Source: Thiorhodovibrio winogradskyi
Lineage (GTDB): Bacteria; Pseudomonadota; Gammaproteobacteria; Chromatiales; Chromatiaceae
Assembly: GCF_036208045.1 (NCBI RefSeq)
Contig: NZ_CP121472.1
Coordinates: forward strand, 2,553,531-2,617,530
DNA length: 64,000 bases
Direction: 5' to 3'
The notes beneath the pieces were generated by a model. The model worked only from the letters and a program-made list of their open reading frames with translations, made no database searches and was not told where the DNA came from. Below are positions 44,348-54,186 of the stretch, in pieces (positions within the stretch are counted from its first letter, which is position 1; each line of letters opens with the position of its first letter). The position numbers and the translations under genes are program-made.

Positions 44348-45038
44348 CTCGCCTGCCTCCGCGCCGTTATGATGTTGATCTTGCCAGTGGCTACGGCTAC
44401 GGCTTCGCCCGAAGTTGTTGCAAGCTTAGCTCCGAAGCAGAAACCCGCGCACAGGCCGCGCCCGTTGCGGTTCACCTACCGGTCTCGATGTCTTGAGAAC
44501 AGATTTTCTTGTGTTACGCAAGTCCTTGCGTAAGTAGTGCGACATGGATGCGACATTGAGCATCTCCCAGTGATTGCCTTCATGTGGATTTAGGCTTAGT
44601 CTACACGGAAAAATCCGTGTTGATCACGTCTGGCCTGAGCCATGGCTCCCTGCCGCAGCTTGTGAGGCACTGTAAATTCGTTTTATTTATGGCGCTAAAG
44701 CCACAATTATTAGTTATTTGTAGCCATTATATCGCAACTTGAGCGATAACTGCGCGCGTTTTGGCTCCGCTTTGTTGAAGCATGTCTGACCTCTCCGCAG
44801 GCATGGATGATCCATCATGATCTGTTACCGAAGGCAACGAGGCGCTTAATGCGAACCTTTCGATTTGATGTGTTGTGTCAGCTTAATTGCCTTCGCCAAG
44901 CGGCCAGGGCGGCCAAAGGAGATGCCTCCCACGTCGTGCGTTGGAAAACGAAGGGCGGTTTTTGGTTTACGCGCCGCTTTGTGATTGCTTGCCAGCAAAC
45001 ATTCCTAGAAAGTTAGCTCGATATCGCAGCATCCCGCC
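44345..45038. promoter_or_regulatory. Gene-free leader of the ssp/dpt operon with several dyad repeats
   Basis: About 690 bp. It contains a perfect inverted repeat TTACGCAAG-TC-CTTGCGTAA (44514-44533), a direct repeat TGCGACAT (44538-44545, 44549-44556; 11-bp period), a hairpin ACACGGA-AAAA-TCCGTGT (44603-44620) and an inverted repeat TATCGC/GCGATA (44730-44748). These could be operators for the defence operon; no regulator gene is adjacent. A 69-codon frame at 44807 lacks support. Confidence 0.35.
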
Positions 45039-45959
45039 ATGAAGCTCAAACACCAGCAAACCAGCTTCGGTCGCCACGAGACTTTTCCGTTGCGCGTCGG
45101 CTGGTTGCCGAAGAGCCTGATGGCGCTGCGGCAGGATGCAGATGTATTCAACCAACATGAGCAGGCGATGCGCACCCTTGGTGTTGGGCGCAACATGGTG
45201 AAGGCCATTCAATACTGGCTGCGTGTCTGCAACTTGGTTGAGTTTGACACGAAGCAAAATGCCGCGCCTGCGTGTATCACCGCCTTGGGTGATGCGCTGC
45301 TTGGTGAGCGCGCCGATCCCTATCTAGAAGATGACGCGACCCTGTGGATCATCCACTGGCTAATTGCTTCCAATGCTGAGATGGCGACCGGTTTTTTTTG
45401 GTTCTTCAACCGCTTCGCCGCGCCTCGCTTCAAAGACGCCGATGCGCTTTTGGCGATGAAAGACTTTGCCGCCACCGAGTTGCATCTGACGACTCGTGCA
45501 GAAACTACCCTCAAATCTGATATATCCACCCTGCTGCGCCTCTACGCCGCCGTGCCGGGGCGCACCGATGAACATCTCGATGCTTTGCTCGCACCGCTGG
45601 GTCTGGTCGAAGCCGATCCGGACGGGGGCTACCGCAGTCCGCGCACTTCGCGTCCTTTTATGCCCCAATTGGCGCTGGATTTTGCCCTCGCGCAGCGCTT
45701 TGCCGCCGAGCCCGATCTTCAAGCCCTCCCGGTGCGTTCCATCCTCTATGCCGAGGGCGCTTGGGCCGCGCCTGGCGCGGTGTTCCGGCTAAATGAAGAA
45801 GGACTGATGACGCAGCTTGAGCGGCTGATCGCCACCCGTCCCGATCAGTACGCACTGCGCGACACCGCGGGTCTGCATCAACTGTTCTGGCGCGATCGTG
45901 AGCGTCGCCCGGAGCCGTTAGCAGTGTTGCGGGACTACTATAGAAGATACTTTTTGTGA
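45039..45959 (+). CDS. sspB: SspB-like DNA phosphorothioation protein (DUF4007)
   Basis: A 306-residue DUF4007 protein, the first gene of the modification module. SspB is the nickase that opens one strand for sulfur insertion at the Ssp recognition site. Diagnostic segments are SFGRHETFPLRVGWLPKSL near the N terminus and LGDALLGERADPYLEDDATL with WIIHWL (D93). The stop overlaps the sspC start (GTGA), so translation is coupled. The identity follows from DUF4007 plus the sspC-sspD neighbours. Its ribosome-binding site is weak. A related, divergent protein is encoded at 59590. Confidence 0.85.
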   Translation: MKLKHQQTSFGRHETFPLRVGWLPKSLMALRQDADVFNQHEQAMRTLGVGRNMVKAIQYWLRVCNLVEFDTKQNAAPACITALGDALLGERADPYLEDDATLWIIHWLIASNAEMATGFFWFFNRFAAPRFKDADALLAMKDFAATELHLTTRAETTLKSDISTLLRLYAAVPGRTDEHLDALLAPLGLVEADPDGGYRSPRTSRPFMPQLALDFALAQRFAAEPDLQALPVRSILYAEGAWAAPGAVFRLNEEGLMTQLERLIATRPDQYALRDTAGLHQLFWRDRERRPEPLAVLRDYYRRYFL

Positions 45960-48900
45960 CTAATTACATTGAGTCACCTGTGCTCGCCGAGTGCATCGAG
46001 ATCGAGTCGGTTTATACCCGAGCGATCAATCTCGCCCGCGATGGCGGAGCGTTAGAACTCATCGCCGCCTATCGGCCTACCTCCCGCACCCGGCAATGTC
46101 TGAGCCAGATAGCCGCTGGACTGACCGCAGAACCCCGGCCACGCGCGCTCGCCGCCATTGGTCCCTACGGTGTTGGTAAGTCTGCTTTCGCACTGTTCGC
46201 CGGCGCGTTGCTGTCCGACCCGCATTCCGAGGCCGCGCAGACCGCTGGGCGGGTGTTGCGCGGAGTCGATTCCGAATTGGCTGATCAAATCACTAACGCG
46301 ATCGCTTCGAGCAGCGGGTATCTGCGCGTCGCCATCAGTGGACTGCCAGACAGCCTGCAACGCCAGTTTCTGCTGGCACTTGCCAGCGCCGCCGAGCAGG
46401 CCAGCCTGGATGCGCGCCTGCGGGAAAAATTGCTGAGCCAGGCCGAAGCCGGCCCGCCGATGGATGAAGTCGTGCGCCTGCTGAAACAGGTTCAGAACGC
46501 CTGGAAGACAGCCGGCGGGCAGGGTGTCTTGATAGAAATTGACGAACTCGGCAAATTCCTCGAATACGCCGCCTTCCATCCCGAACGGCCCGAGCTGCAT
46601 CTGCTGCAACTGCTTGCCGAGCACAGCTGCGAGCCCGAACCTATTCCGGTGCAGATCATCGTCCTGTTACACCAGGCCTTTGAGCACTATGGCGCGCGCT
46701 TAGGCACCGAGTTGCGCGATGAGTGGCAGAAAGTTCAGGGCCGCTTCGAGACCATTGCCTTTCTCGAAACTGCCGAGCAAGCTCTGCGGGTGCTCGCCGC
46801 CGCCTTCGTGCGCAAGCCGAAGCTACAGGAACTCCCCAAGGATATCCGGGAGCGGCTTGCCCATGTCACTGCGCTCCTCGCCGAGCAGGGTGCCCTTCCG
46901 CACGGCCTTGAATCCGCCGAAGCCGAGGAACTCTTTACTCGCTGTTACCCTCTGCACCCATTCAGTCTGCTGATCCTTCCCACTCTGTGCCAAAAAAATG
47001 CTCAGAATGAACGAACGCTCTTTTCCTACCTCGGCAGCGGTGAGCCCTTTGGTCTGCAAGAGCGCCTGGGCCGTCTGACTTTGGGCGAATGGATCTGGCC
47101 TTGGGATCTATACGACTATTTCATTCTTAACCAGAACGCCGGCCTTGGTGGCCCCTTCGCCGACCATTGCTGGGCCGAAGTGGTTACTGCGCTTGAACGC
47201 CTGGAGATCAGTGCAGAGGACCCGAATGGTCCAGACCTTATCGCGCTGTTAAAAACCATCGGCCTCTTCAACCTGATCGGCGCCCAGCGCGGATTCAAAG
47301 CCAGCCCTGCCTTGCTGAAAGAGATGTTCAAGCAACTTCCAGCTTTGCTCGAACGGCTCCAGGCCTGCTCGGCCATTCACTTTCGCCAATTCAGCCAAGA
47401 TTTCCGTGTCTGGGCGGGGTCCGACTTCGATCTGCGTGCAGCGCTTGCCGAGGCAATCGCTGCTCAGGCGGGGCGCTCGCTCGCCGACACCTTAAACGCT
47501 CTCACTCCGCTGAAGCCAATCATTGCAAGAAGGGTCACTATCGACAATGGCACACTGCGTGCCTTCATCCCCCGGTTTACCGCTGCCGAGCGTTGGAAGC
47601 CCGCGCCGGCCAATCCCCAGGAGCTAACCCTGTGGTTTTATCTTGCTAGTGCGCAGGAGGCGCAGCCGCCGGCGGATTTGCCCAGCGGTATTCTCGCCTT
47701 TTGCCCCTTCACCGAGCGGCTGCGAGAACTGATTGACGAATGGATGGCCCTGTGTGAATTACCCAAACAACAAGCGGCGCTGCATCAAGACCCGGTCGCC
47801 GCGCGCGAGCACCGCGCTTGGCTCAGCCATGCCGAGCAGGAAGCCCATCAGATCATTCGCAGTCTGACCGCGGAACCCGAGCGGCTGCGCTGGTTCAGCG
47901 ACGGTAAAGAACAAGAGATCAACCACCGCCGCGACCTGCAAGCCCTGCTGTCGGACTGGGTCGAACGCCACTACAACCAAACCCCGCGCTTGAACAATGA
48001 GCTGATCAACCGCGATGCCCCCTCGCCGAGCGCCAACCTCGGGCGCAAGCGGTTGATCGCCGCCATGCTCGGTGCCGCTGACAAGCCTGGTTTGGGTATC
48101 GAAAAAACTCCCGCCGAGAAAAGCCTGTATCTCAATCTGCTTGACGCAACCCGGCTGCATCGCGAAGAAAACGGCCATTTCGGCATTTATCCGCCCGAAC
48201 CCGGTGCTGATGGCGGCGGCGACCCCTGTGGCTTGCGCCCGCTGTGGGACGCCATCAATGAGACCTTGGGCCAAAGCGGTGAGCGCCAGGTGCCGCTGAC
48301 TGAGCTTTACACGAATTTGAGCCGCCGGCCTTTTGGTGTGAAGCTCGGCTCGCTGCCGGTGCTCATCATTGCTTATCTGATCGCCCACCAACGCGAAGTG
48401 GCGCTTTATCAGGAGCGCGTCCTATGCGATAGCCTTACCCTGGATCAGGCCGAACTGCTGTGCCGTCGCCCTGACCTGTTCGCGCTTGAGCGCTTCGATT
48501 TAGGCGGCCTGCGTGGCGAATTGTTTGATCGCTACCTTCAATCCATCATCGGGCGGGTGCCGGACGACCCCAGCCTGCTTGGCATCGTCCGCCCGCTGGT
48601 GAGCTTCCTCAACGGGCTACCCGACTACAGCCAGCACTGCACAGACCTGTCTGAGCGCGCCAAAGACGTGCGGCGCGCCATTCAGCAGGCCACCAGCCCA
48701 GGAACGCTGCTGTTTGAGGATCTACCGCGCGCCTGCGACATCCCGCCAAGGGGCTTGATCAATCTTGAACGCACCGCGCTGGAAGACTTTCTTAACCATT
48801 TGATCGAGGCCCTTCGCGAGCTGAAGTACGCCTATTCCGCGCTGCGCGACGATTTTCAGCGTCAGCTTGCTCAAGCGCTGCTTTACGACCCGCCAGAGGA

Positions 48901-49411
48901 CTTGGCCGAGTTACGCAAGACCATTGCTGGGCGTTACCAGGGGCTTGAGGAGTTAACGCCAGATCGCCGGGGCTTGGGCGCCTTCATTCTCAGGTTGTGC
49001 GACAACCGCTATGACAGCGATACCGCTTGGCTCGAATCTGTCGCCACCCTCGTCGCCAATATGCCGCCGGCGAAATGGCGTGACGAACACCGTCGCGAAG
49101 CCGCGCTGCGCCTGCGGGCGCGAGCCGAACAGGTGCGGGACCTAGACTGTCTGCGCGGCGTTGCGAGTAATGCATCTAGCCCGCAGGCCGTGTTGCTAAA
49201 GCGCGTCCAATCTCATCAGGGTGAGATAAGCCATGTGATTCATCTCAGTAGCCAGGAGCAAGAGCGCGCCAGCATCAAGGCGCAGGACATTGCCAAACAA
49301 CTGAGTGACATCGGTCCGAACGAGCAGCTCGCCGTGATCGCCGCGCTGCTGGAACAACTGTCACCTCAAACCCCTCCCGCAGCAAGCACTGAAGGAATTG
49401 TCCATGACTGA
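45956..49411 (+). CDS. sspC: SspC-like P-loop ATPase of DNA phosphorothioation
   Basis: An 1151-residue ATPase starting with GTG overlapping the sspB stop. It has Walker A GPYGVGKS (residues 69-76) and a distinctive Walker B DELGKFLEYAA (D196), also known from BrxC/PglY-type ATPases of other defence systems. The remainder is largely helical, with no nuclease motif seen. In Ssp systems SspC provides ATPase activity with SspB and SspD. Its end overlaps sspD by 8 bp. Confidence 0.85.
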   Translation: MTNYIESPVLAECIEIESVYTRAINLARDGGALELIAAYRPTSRTRQCLSQIAAGLTAEPRPRALAAIGPYGVGKSAFALFAGALLSDPHSEAAQTAGRVLRGVDSELADQITNAIASSSGYLRVAISGLPDSLQRQFLLALASAAEQASLDARLREKLLSQAEAGPPMDEVVRLLKQVQNAWKTAGGQGVLIEIDELGKFLEYAAFHPERPELHLLQLLAEHSCEPEPIPVQIIVLLHQAFEHYGARLGTELRDEWQKVQGRFETIAFLETAEQALRVLAAAFVRKPKLQELPKDIRERLAHVTALLAEQGALPHGLESAEAEELFTRCYPLHPFSLLILPTLCQKNAQNERTLFSYLGSGEPFGLQERLGRLTLGEWIWPWDLYDYFILNQNAGLGGPFADHCWAEVVTALERLEISAEDPNGPDLIALLKTIGLFNLIGAQRGFKASPALLKEMFKQLPALLERLQACSAIHFRQFSQDFRVWAGSDFDLRAALAEAIAAQAGRSLADTLNALTPLKPIIARRVTIDNGTLRAFIPRFTAAERWKPAPANPQELTLWFYLASAQEAQPPADLPSGILAFCPFTERLRELIDEWMALCELPKQQAALHQDPVAAREHRAWLSHAEQEAHQIIRSLTAEPERLRWFSDGKEQEINHRRDLQALLSDWVERHYNQTPRLNNELINRDAPSPSANLGRKRLIAAMLGAADKPGLGIEKTPAEKSLYLNLLDATRLHREENGHFGIYPPEPGADGGGDPCGLRPLWDAINETLGQSGERQVPLTELYTNLSRRPFGVKLGSLPVLIIAYLIAHQREVALYQERVLCDSLTLDQAELLCRRPDLFALERFDLGGLRGELFDRYLQSIIGRVPDDPSLLGIVRPLVSFLNGLPDYSQHCTDLSERAKDVRRAIQQATSPGTLLFEDLPRACDIPPRGLINLERTALEDFLNHLIEALRELKYAYSALRDDFQRQLAQALLYDPPEDLAELRKTIAGRYQGLEELTPDRRGLGAFILRLCDNRYDSDTAWLESVATLVANMPPAKWRDEHRREAALRLRARAEQVRDLDCLRGVASNASSPQAVLLKRVQSHQGEISHVIHLSSQEQERASIKAQDIAKQLSDIGPNEQLAVIAALLEQLSPQTPPAASTEGIVHD

Positions 49412-50195
49412 CCTCGCCGCAAAACCACCTGTTCGCCATCTGCTTGGTCTCTCCGGTGGCAAGGACAGCTCCGCGCTTGCCATCTATATGCGTGACCGAG
49501 TGCCGGAGATGGAATATTTCTTTGCCGACACTGGGGCGGAATTGCCGGAGACTTTGGAGTTTATTGATTTGCTCCAAGATTATCTCGGAAAACCGATTGT
49601 GCGCTTGAATTCCGCGCGATCATTCGATTACTACCTGAAATTCCATAAGAATTATTTACCATCACCAAAGCAGCGGTGGTGTACATTCAACCTTAAGCTT
49701 TTACCATTTGAAGAGTTTGTCGGAAACGATAAAGTGATCTCCTATGTGGCTATTCGTGCGGATGAGCCAGATCGCGCTGGCTATATTTCCAGCAAACGGA
49801 ATATAAGGACGCGCTTTCCTTTCAAGGAAGACGGTCTTACTAAAGACGATATTCAGGACATACTCGAATCAGCTGGCCTTGGTATGCCGCGCTATTACGA
49901 ATGGAGAAGCCGGTCAGGGTGTTATTTTTGCTTTTTTCAGCGCCGTGAGGAGTGGGCCGGATTGAAACAATATCATCCGGATTTGTACGAGCGGGCAAAA
50001 GCCTACGAAAAAGCCGATGAGGAAACGGGTAAGGTATACACATGGAATCAATCTGGCACGCTCGATGAGCTTGTGGAGCGCGCCGAGAAAGCCGAGCCGG
50101 TGTCTCTAAAAAACAAGCCATCAAGGAAGCTTATCGATAGATTTGGTAACAGCGAAGATGATGAAGACCATGGTTGCATCCTTTGCAGTCTATAG
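49404..50195 (+). CDS. sspD: SspD-like PAPS-reductase-family sulfur transfer protein
   Basis: A 263-residue protein starting at ATG 49404 (GAAGGA upstream). It has the ATP-pyrophosphatase PP-loop SGGKDS (residues 17-22) and conserved cysteines in RWCTFNLK, SGCYFCFFQRREEW and the terminal GCILCSL, the pattern of DndC/SspD proteins that adenylate the DNA phosphate and pass sulfur. The DNA here is more AT-rich than in sspC or dptH, pointing to a different history. Only 2 bp separate it from the next start. Confidence 0.88.
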   Translation: MTDLAAKPPVRHLLGLSGGKDSSALAIYMRDRVPEMEYFFADTGAELPETLEFIDLLQDYLGKPIVRLNSARSFDYYLKFHKNYLPSPKQRWCTFNLKLLPFEEFVGNDKVISYVAIRADEPDRAGYISSKRNIRTRFPFKEDGLTKDDIQDILESAGLGMPRYYEWRSRSGCYFCFFQRREEWAGLKQYHPDLYERAKAYEKADEETGKVYTWNQSGTLDELVERAEKAEPVSLKNKPSRKLIDRFGNSEDDEDHGCILCSL

Positions 50196-50197
50196 CA

Positions 50198-52576
50198 ATG
50201 GAAAAAGATATAGAACGACTGTTCAAGGGTATCAAAACAGGTTCCTTACATGGGAAGCCAGCGCTACATAAACCGCTCCTTCTTTTGGTTGCGCTGGCCC
50301 GATGTGATCGGGACGAGCCGCGTATGGAAAGGTTCGTAGTATGGGATAGAGAATTAAAGACTATCTGTGCGGAATTCTATCCGGAAGCATTAGAAAACCA
50401 AAATACACATTATCCTTTTGGTAAGTTGGAAAATGATGGAATTTGGGAAATTGAGTTAAGTCAGGAACTCAAGCGTACTAGCGTTGGGCACTTGTTTCGA
50501 TCCGAGTTGATTGCTCGCAGCATTCGCGGTGGCCTAAAACAAGAAATATACGATGAGTGTCAGAAAGAAAAGAAAATCTATCATCAGCTTGCAGCGCTGT
50601 TGCTTGAGCGCTTCTTTTTGCCAGAGCAACACGAGCAACTCCGTCATTTCTTGGGGTTAAGCGCAAGATCGTCAGACGGCAAAGGGACGTCAGCAACAGC
50701 GACTCTCGGTTGCAGGAACCATGCTATGAATACTCAACAAGTAAATAATGTTGCTGAAACAGCGGCGCAAGAAACTCCGCATCAAAACCCTTTTGTTGCG
50801 TATCTCAACTCTCTGCATAACATCGGTGCATCGGGGGCGAATGCACTCGCTGAGTCGCAGGCGCTGAATCAGTATTTTGCCGAATTGTACGAGCCCTTTC
50901 CGGTCGTCGCTGATGTTATTCAAACACTTCGCGGCCCGACTGATCGTGTGGTGGTTCTGACCGGTCACGCGGGCGATGGGAAATCGACGGTTGCGCTCGA
51001 TGCGCTAAAACAACTGCGCGGTCTGCCAGCAAATCAGCCTTTGCAGAAAGCCCTGAAAGAACGTGAACACATTGATGATGCCCGTATCAGCGGACGCGGC
51101 ATTGATGTGATTAAAGACATGAGTGAGCTAAGTGGCGACCAGCGGCTGGAATGGCTGCGGCTTGCTTTTGGTGAGCCGGGTTCTTGGTTGATTGTGAGCA
51201 ACACCGGGCCGCTGCTGAACAGCTTGCGGGTTTTTGCCGAGGAGAGGGAAGCGCTCGACGGCATCGAAAGCCGCATTCTCAAGGCGCTGAATTTGCCCTA
51301 TGTCGATGGGGAGCTTGAATCTCACACTCTGTCGGTATTTCCCAAGGATCTGGTCATTATCAATATGACCAGGCTCGACAACGTGACTCTGGGCGCACGC
51401 ATTCTTGGGCGGATGGTTCGACATCCAGGCTGGGGAGCATGCGAGTCTTGCGCGATTCGCGAGGCATGTCCGCTGATTCTCAATCGCGATGCGGTTGCAC
51501 ACAACGGTGCGGCGACCGAAGAGCGGGTACGCTTGGTCTATCAGCGGTTGACGGCCTACGAGCAGCGCCTGACGTTGCGGCAGATGGTGGCTCACCTGGC
51601 GTTTTCACTGACCGGCGGCATGAGCTGCCAGGCAGCGCAGGAGTCAGTTGGCACTTCTACTGCGAAAGGCGCGGAACGCGGCACGGCTGGTCTCGAGAGC
51701 ATTCTGTTCAGTGAGACCTTTTTTGGCTATCGCATGGGCCAATACTGTCCGGATGCGAGGAATCTGCGCGCGGTCGAGCTTTTGCGCCGGCAGGTGTTTG
51801 GTGGTCCTATCGGGGCCGATTTTGCAGGTCAACTTGGTCGCGGCCAAGGCAGTCTGTGGGCCGAGTTGCCTCCTGCGTTGAATCACCTAAGCCGCTATTG
51901 GGCAGGCCGGGCCGGGGAATCCGTTGGCGTGCGCTGGCGTTTTGCCCAAAGGCGAATGCTTTATCTGTTTGGACTTTCCCGCGTAAATCAAAGCGCGAGC
52001 GCTCAAGTATTTCTAGGGTCGTTTCTACAGTCGCCGCGTTTACGAGACTACGACCGCTGGACGCAGGAAAGTCGTTTATCCCTGCATATCATCGAGCAGA
52101 AAAGATTGCGTGACGCCTGTCTGCGTGTCTTGCTAGAGATATTTTCAGGGTTTAGCGCCGGCCAGTTTTCTGCGCAGCATAGCCGCCTGTATTTGACTCT
52201 GCGCCGACCTGATCGGGCCGTTGTTCAGCCAACGCAGTTGGTCATGGGCACGCTGGACTTCGATCAATTCGAGCTTGGCTATGACTCGTGCCGAAGGGTG
52301 CCACAGCTCGTCTTTCCCCAAGGCAATCTCCGCTTAGATCTTACGCTTCCGCTGCTGGATTTCATTGAATTGCGCCACTGCGGCGAACTGGGGAGTGAGC
52401 TGTCGCAGATTCACTTAGCCCAATTGGAATGGTTTGGTGCCGAATTGTTGAAGTTCGCTTCACAATATGCGAACGATGCGGAAATTCATATTCTAAGAGC
52501 GACGATCGACGGTCAGGTCGAGATGAGTCGGTATTTTATCGATGAGGCTGCTCAGCGACTGGAGATCTACCAATGA
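50198..52576 (+). CDS. dptF: DptF-type restriction protein with an N-terminal sulfur-binding-like domain
   Basis: A 792-residue protein. Residues 1-150 resemble the sulfur-binding domain (SBD) that recognises phosphorothioated DNA in McrA-type enzymes: HKPLLLLVALAR (24-35), the YPF motif (72-74) and NDGIWEI (79-85). From about residue 177 it matches DptF, with Walker A GHAGDGKS (256-263), VIVSNTGPLLNSLRVF-type strands and the cysteine cluster WGACESCAIREACPL. An in-frame ATG at 50726, with CAGGAA 7 bases upstream, begins the DptF part, so two products are possible. The stop overlaps dptG (ATGA). The 50198 start has a weak ribosome-binding site. Confidence 0.8.
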   Translation: MEKDIERLFKGIKTGSLHGKPALHKPLLLLVALARCDRDEPRMERFVVWDRELKTICAEFYPEALENQNTHYPFGKLENDGIWEIELSQELKRTSVGHLFRSELIARSIRGGLKQEIYDECQKEKKIYHQLAALLLERFFLPEQHEQLRHFLGLSARSSDGKGTSATATLGCRNHAMNTQQVNNVAETAAQETPHQNPFVAYLNSLHNIGASGANALAESQALNQYFAELYEPFPVVADVIQTLRGPTDRVVVLTGHAGDGKSTVALDALKQLRGLPANQPLQKALKEREHIDDARISGRGIDVIKDMSELSGDQRLEWLRLAFGEPGSWLIVSNTGPLLNSLRVFAEEREALDGIESRILKALNLPYVDGELESHTLSVFPKDLVIINMTRLDNVTLGARILGRMVRHPGWGACESCAIREACPLILNRDAVAHNGAATEERVRLVYQRLTAYEQRLTLRQMVAHLAFSLTGGMSCQAAQESVGTSTAKGAERGTAGLESILFSETFFGYRMGQYCPDARNLRAVELLRRQVFGGPIGADFAGQLGRGQGSLWAELPPALNHLSRYWAGRAGESVGVRWRFAQRRMLYLFGLSRVNQSASAQVFLGSFLQSPRLRDYDRWTQESRLSLHIIEQKRLRDACLRVLLEIFSGFSAGQFSAQHSRLYLTLRRPDRAVVQPTQLVMGTLDFDQFELGYDSCRRVPQLVFPQGNLRLDLTLPLLDFIELRHCGELGSELSQIHLAQLEWFGAELLKFASQYANDAEIHILRATIDGQVEMSRYFIDEAAQRLEIYQ

Positions 52577-54186
52577 GCGTGAAAATTGAAGAGACCATGC
52601 CACTCCAAGAGCTTCTAGCTCCGTTTCCTTCGCAAGAAAAAGAAGACAGCAATAGCAAAAGCAATCCCGCGCTGCGTCTTTACGGTCGGCGTTACCATAA
52701 AGATCAAACACCCATCGAGTATCTCGCGGAGTTTCTTTTGGTTTTTGTTTCACCGAAGTGTAACCCCGATTCTGAGGAAAATGGCGAATTCAAATTTCGC
52801 GCCTGCGAAGGCATCGGACCTCTCGAAGAGTATTGGCCGAAGGATCGTGTTTCGTTAAAGCTGTTTGCTTTTTTCCCTTCTTCAAAGCTCGAAACTCGCC
52901 ATCCCGTTCATCGCCAAGCGTATCTCGCAGCTATTGATCAACTTCGTTCCGCAGTAAAGGGTACCCAAGCTGAACAAGAAGATACCGTGCGTCTCATTCA
53001 AAGCCTGTTTGGTGGCTTTGTTGGCGTTGCGAAAAATCGGACTTGGGCGACTCATACCTTTCTGCCTGTATCCAATATGCTGTTAGCCAGAGAGCTTGAT
53101 TGGCAGCATTCGAAGGCGTTGGGCAATCAGGAACTGAATGAATGGCATCAAGCTGAAGACTGTTTTGTCACGGATCGACATAACTTTATGGCTCGTGGTG
53201 GTGAACTCCTGTTTCTTCAATTAGCCAATCTTTTCAGCGATCCAGAAGCACCCGAGATTACTGAGATTGTTAAACGACCGGAATATAGGCATGTATCTCA
53301 TCTTAGGTTGCAGGAGATTGAACATCAGCTACAGGTTGATTTACGTGCAATTCTCGAAGATGCAATTCGCCCGCTGAATTCACTGGCCAATATGATTGAA
53401 CGCAAGCTTTGCGATTATGAATTTCGCAAACAGAAGGGTTCGGCAAAACTAGGCTGGGTCCCAGCTGTTTCAAGGGTTGAAGCGCTGCTGTTTGCCTCGG
53501 AAATGAACAATATTTGTTCCATGCCATTGAGTTCATTGGAAAAGCTTGATTTATTGCAAACGCTTTGTTCTTTCCATGTCTTGCGCAGCCTTTGTTTTCA
53601 GGCATCAAGGGCCGACAATCAGACAATCAAAACATCTGGTTTTACAGGAAATTATTGCTGGATAGCCAGTGATCCGTCAGCGCCGCCACGCACGGCGATT
53701 CGGCAATTGGCTGAAACAACGCTTGGTCGAATTGACGCGCTGCTTTATCGGGTATTGAGGCGCAAAGACTTGATGCCGCAAGGGGTCAAGTCAAGTATGA
53801 ATGAAGCAGATAAGAATGGCTTTGAGATTTTTAAGCGAATCGCAAAAAAAATTGGTCTTGTAATACCTCCAACAGGACGGGGCGAACGCTTTGTTCTAAA
53901 CCCCGGTCACTTGCGCTTTTTGGTAGCAGCTCTCGTCCGACCCGGCGAATACCTGCGCCTAAACGACTTCTATCATCGTGTTTTTGCGCATTACGGCATT
54001 GCGTTGGGCGGGGAGCCTTTAGCAACCGCCCAAGCATGGTCTGGCGGTAGCGAGCAGAAATCCTATGGCTTGGATGTCAGCATCGCTTGGGTGGAGGAAG
54101 CACTGCAACAGGGCGGCTTTTTGATCGAGTTATCGGATGCTGTCTCTATCGTGCATAACCCAGGCGCTGGGGAGGATCGATTTTGA
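52573..54186 (+). CDS. dptG: DptG-type phosphorothioation-dependent restriction protein
   Basis: A 537-residue protein, coupled to dptF by ATGA and to dptH by an overlapping TTG start. It has no catalytic motif I recognise; segments such as PALRLYGRRYHKDQTPIEYL and ESLFGGFVGVAKNRTW-like text (QSLFGGFVGVAKNRTWATH), and DRHNFMARGGELLFLQLANL match the DptG family by pattern. DptG is needed with DptF and DptH for restriction of unmodified DNA. The DNA is AT-rich relative to dptH. Identity rests partly on position. Confidence 0.8.
   Translation: MSVKIEETMPLQELLAPFPSQEKEDSNSKSNPALRLYGRRYHKDQTPIEYLAEFLLVFVSPKCNPDSEENGEFKFRACEGIGPLEEYWPKDRVSLKLFAFFPSSKLETRHPVHRQAYLAAIDQLRSAVKGTQAEQEDTVRLIQSLFGGFVGVAKNRTWATHTFLPVSNMLLARELDWQHSKALGNQELNEWHQAEDCFVTDRHNFMARGGELLFLQLANLFSDPEAPEITEIVKRPEYRHVSHLRLQEIEHQLQVDLRAILEDAIRPLNSLANMIERKLCDYEFRKQKGSAKLGWVPAVSRVEALLFASEMNNICSMPLSSLEKLDLLQTLCSFHVLRSLCFQASRADNQTIKTSGFTGNYCWIASDPSAPPRTAIRQLAETTLGRIDALLYRVLRRKDLMPQGVKSSMNEADKNGFEIFKRIAKKIGLVIPPTGRGERFVLNPGHLRFLVAALVRPGEYLRLNDFYHRVFAHYGIALGGEPLATAQAWSGGSEQKSYGLDVSIAWVEEALQQGGFLIELSDAVSIVHNPGAGEDRF

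Noticed and set aside
44807-45016. 69-codon plus-strand frame before sspB
   Set aside because: No ribosome-binding site, no recognisable family, and it ends just before sspB; could be leader sequence but not supported as a gene.
45956-49411. BREX BrxC assignment for the first large ATPase
   Set aside because: The Walker B signature is shared, but the DUF4007 and PAPS-reductase neighbours point to SspC; no PglZ, BrxL or PglX gene is intact here.
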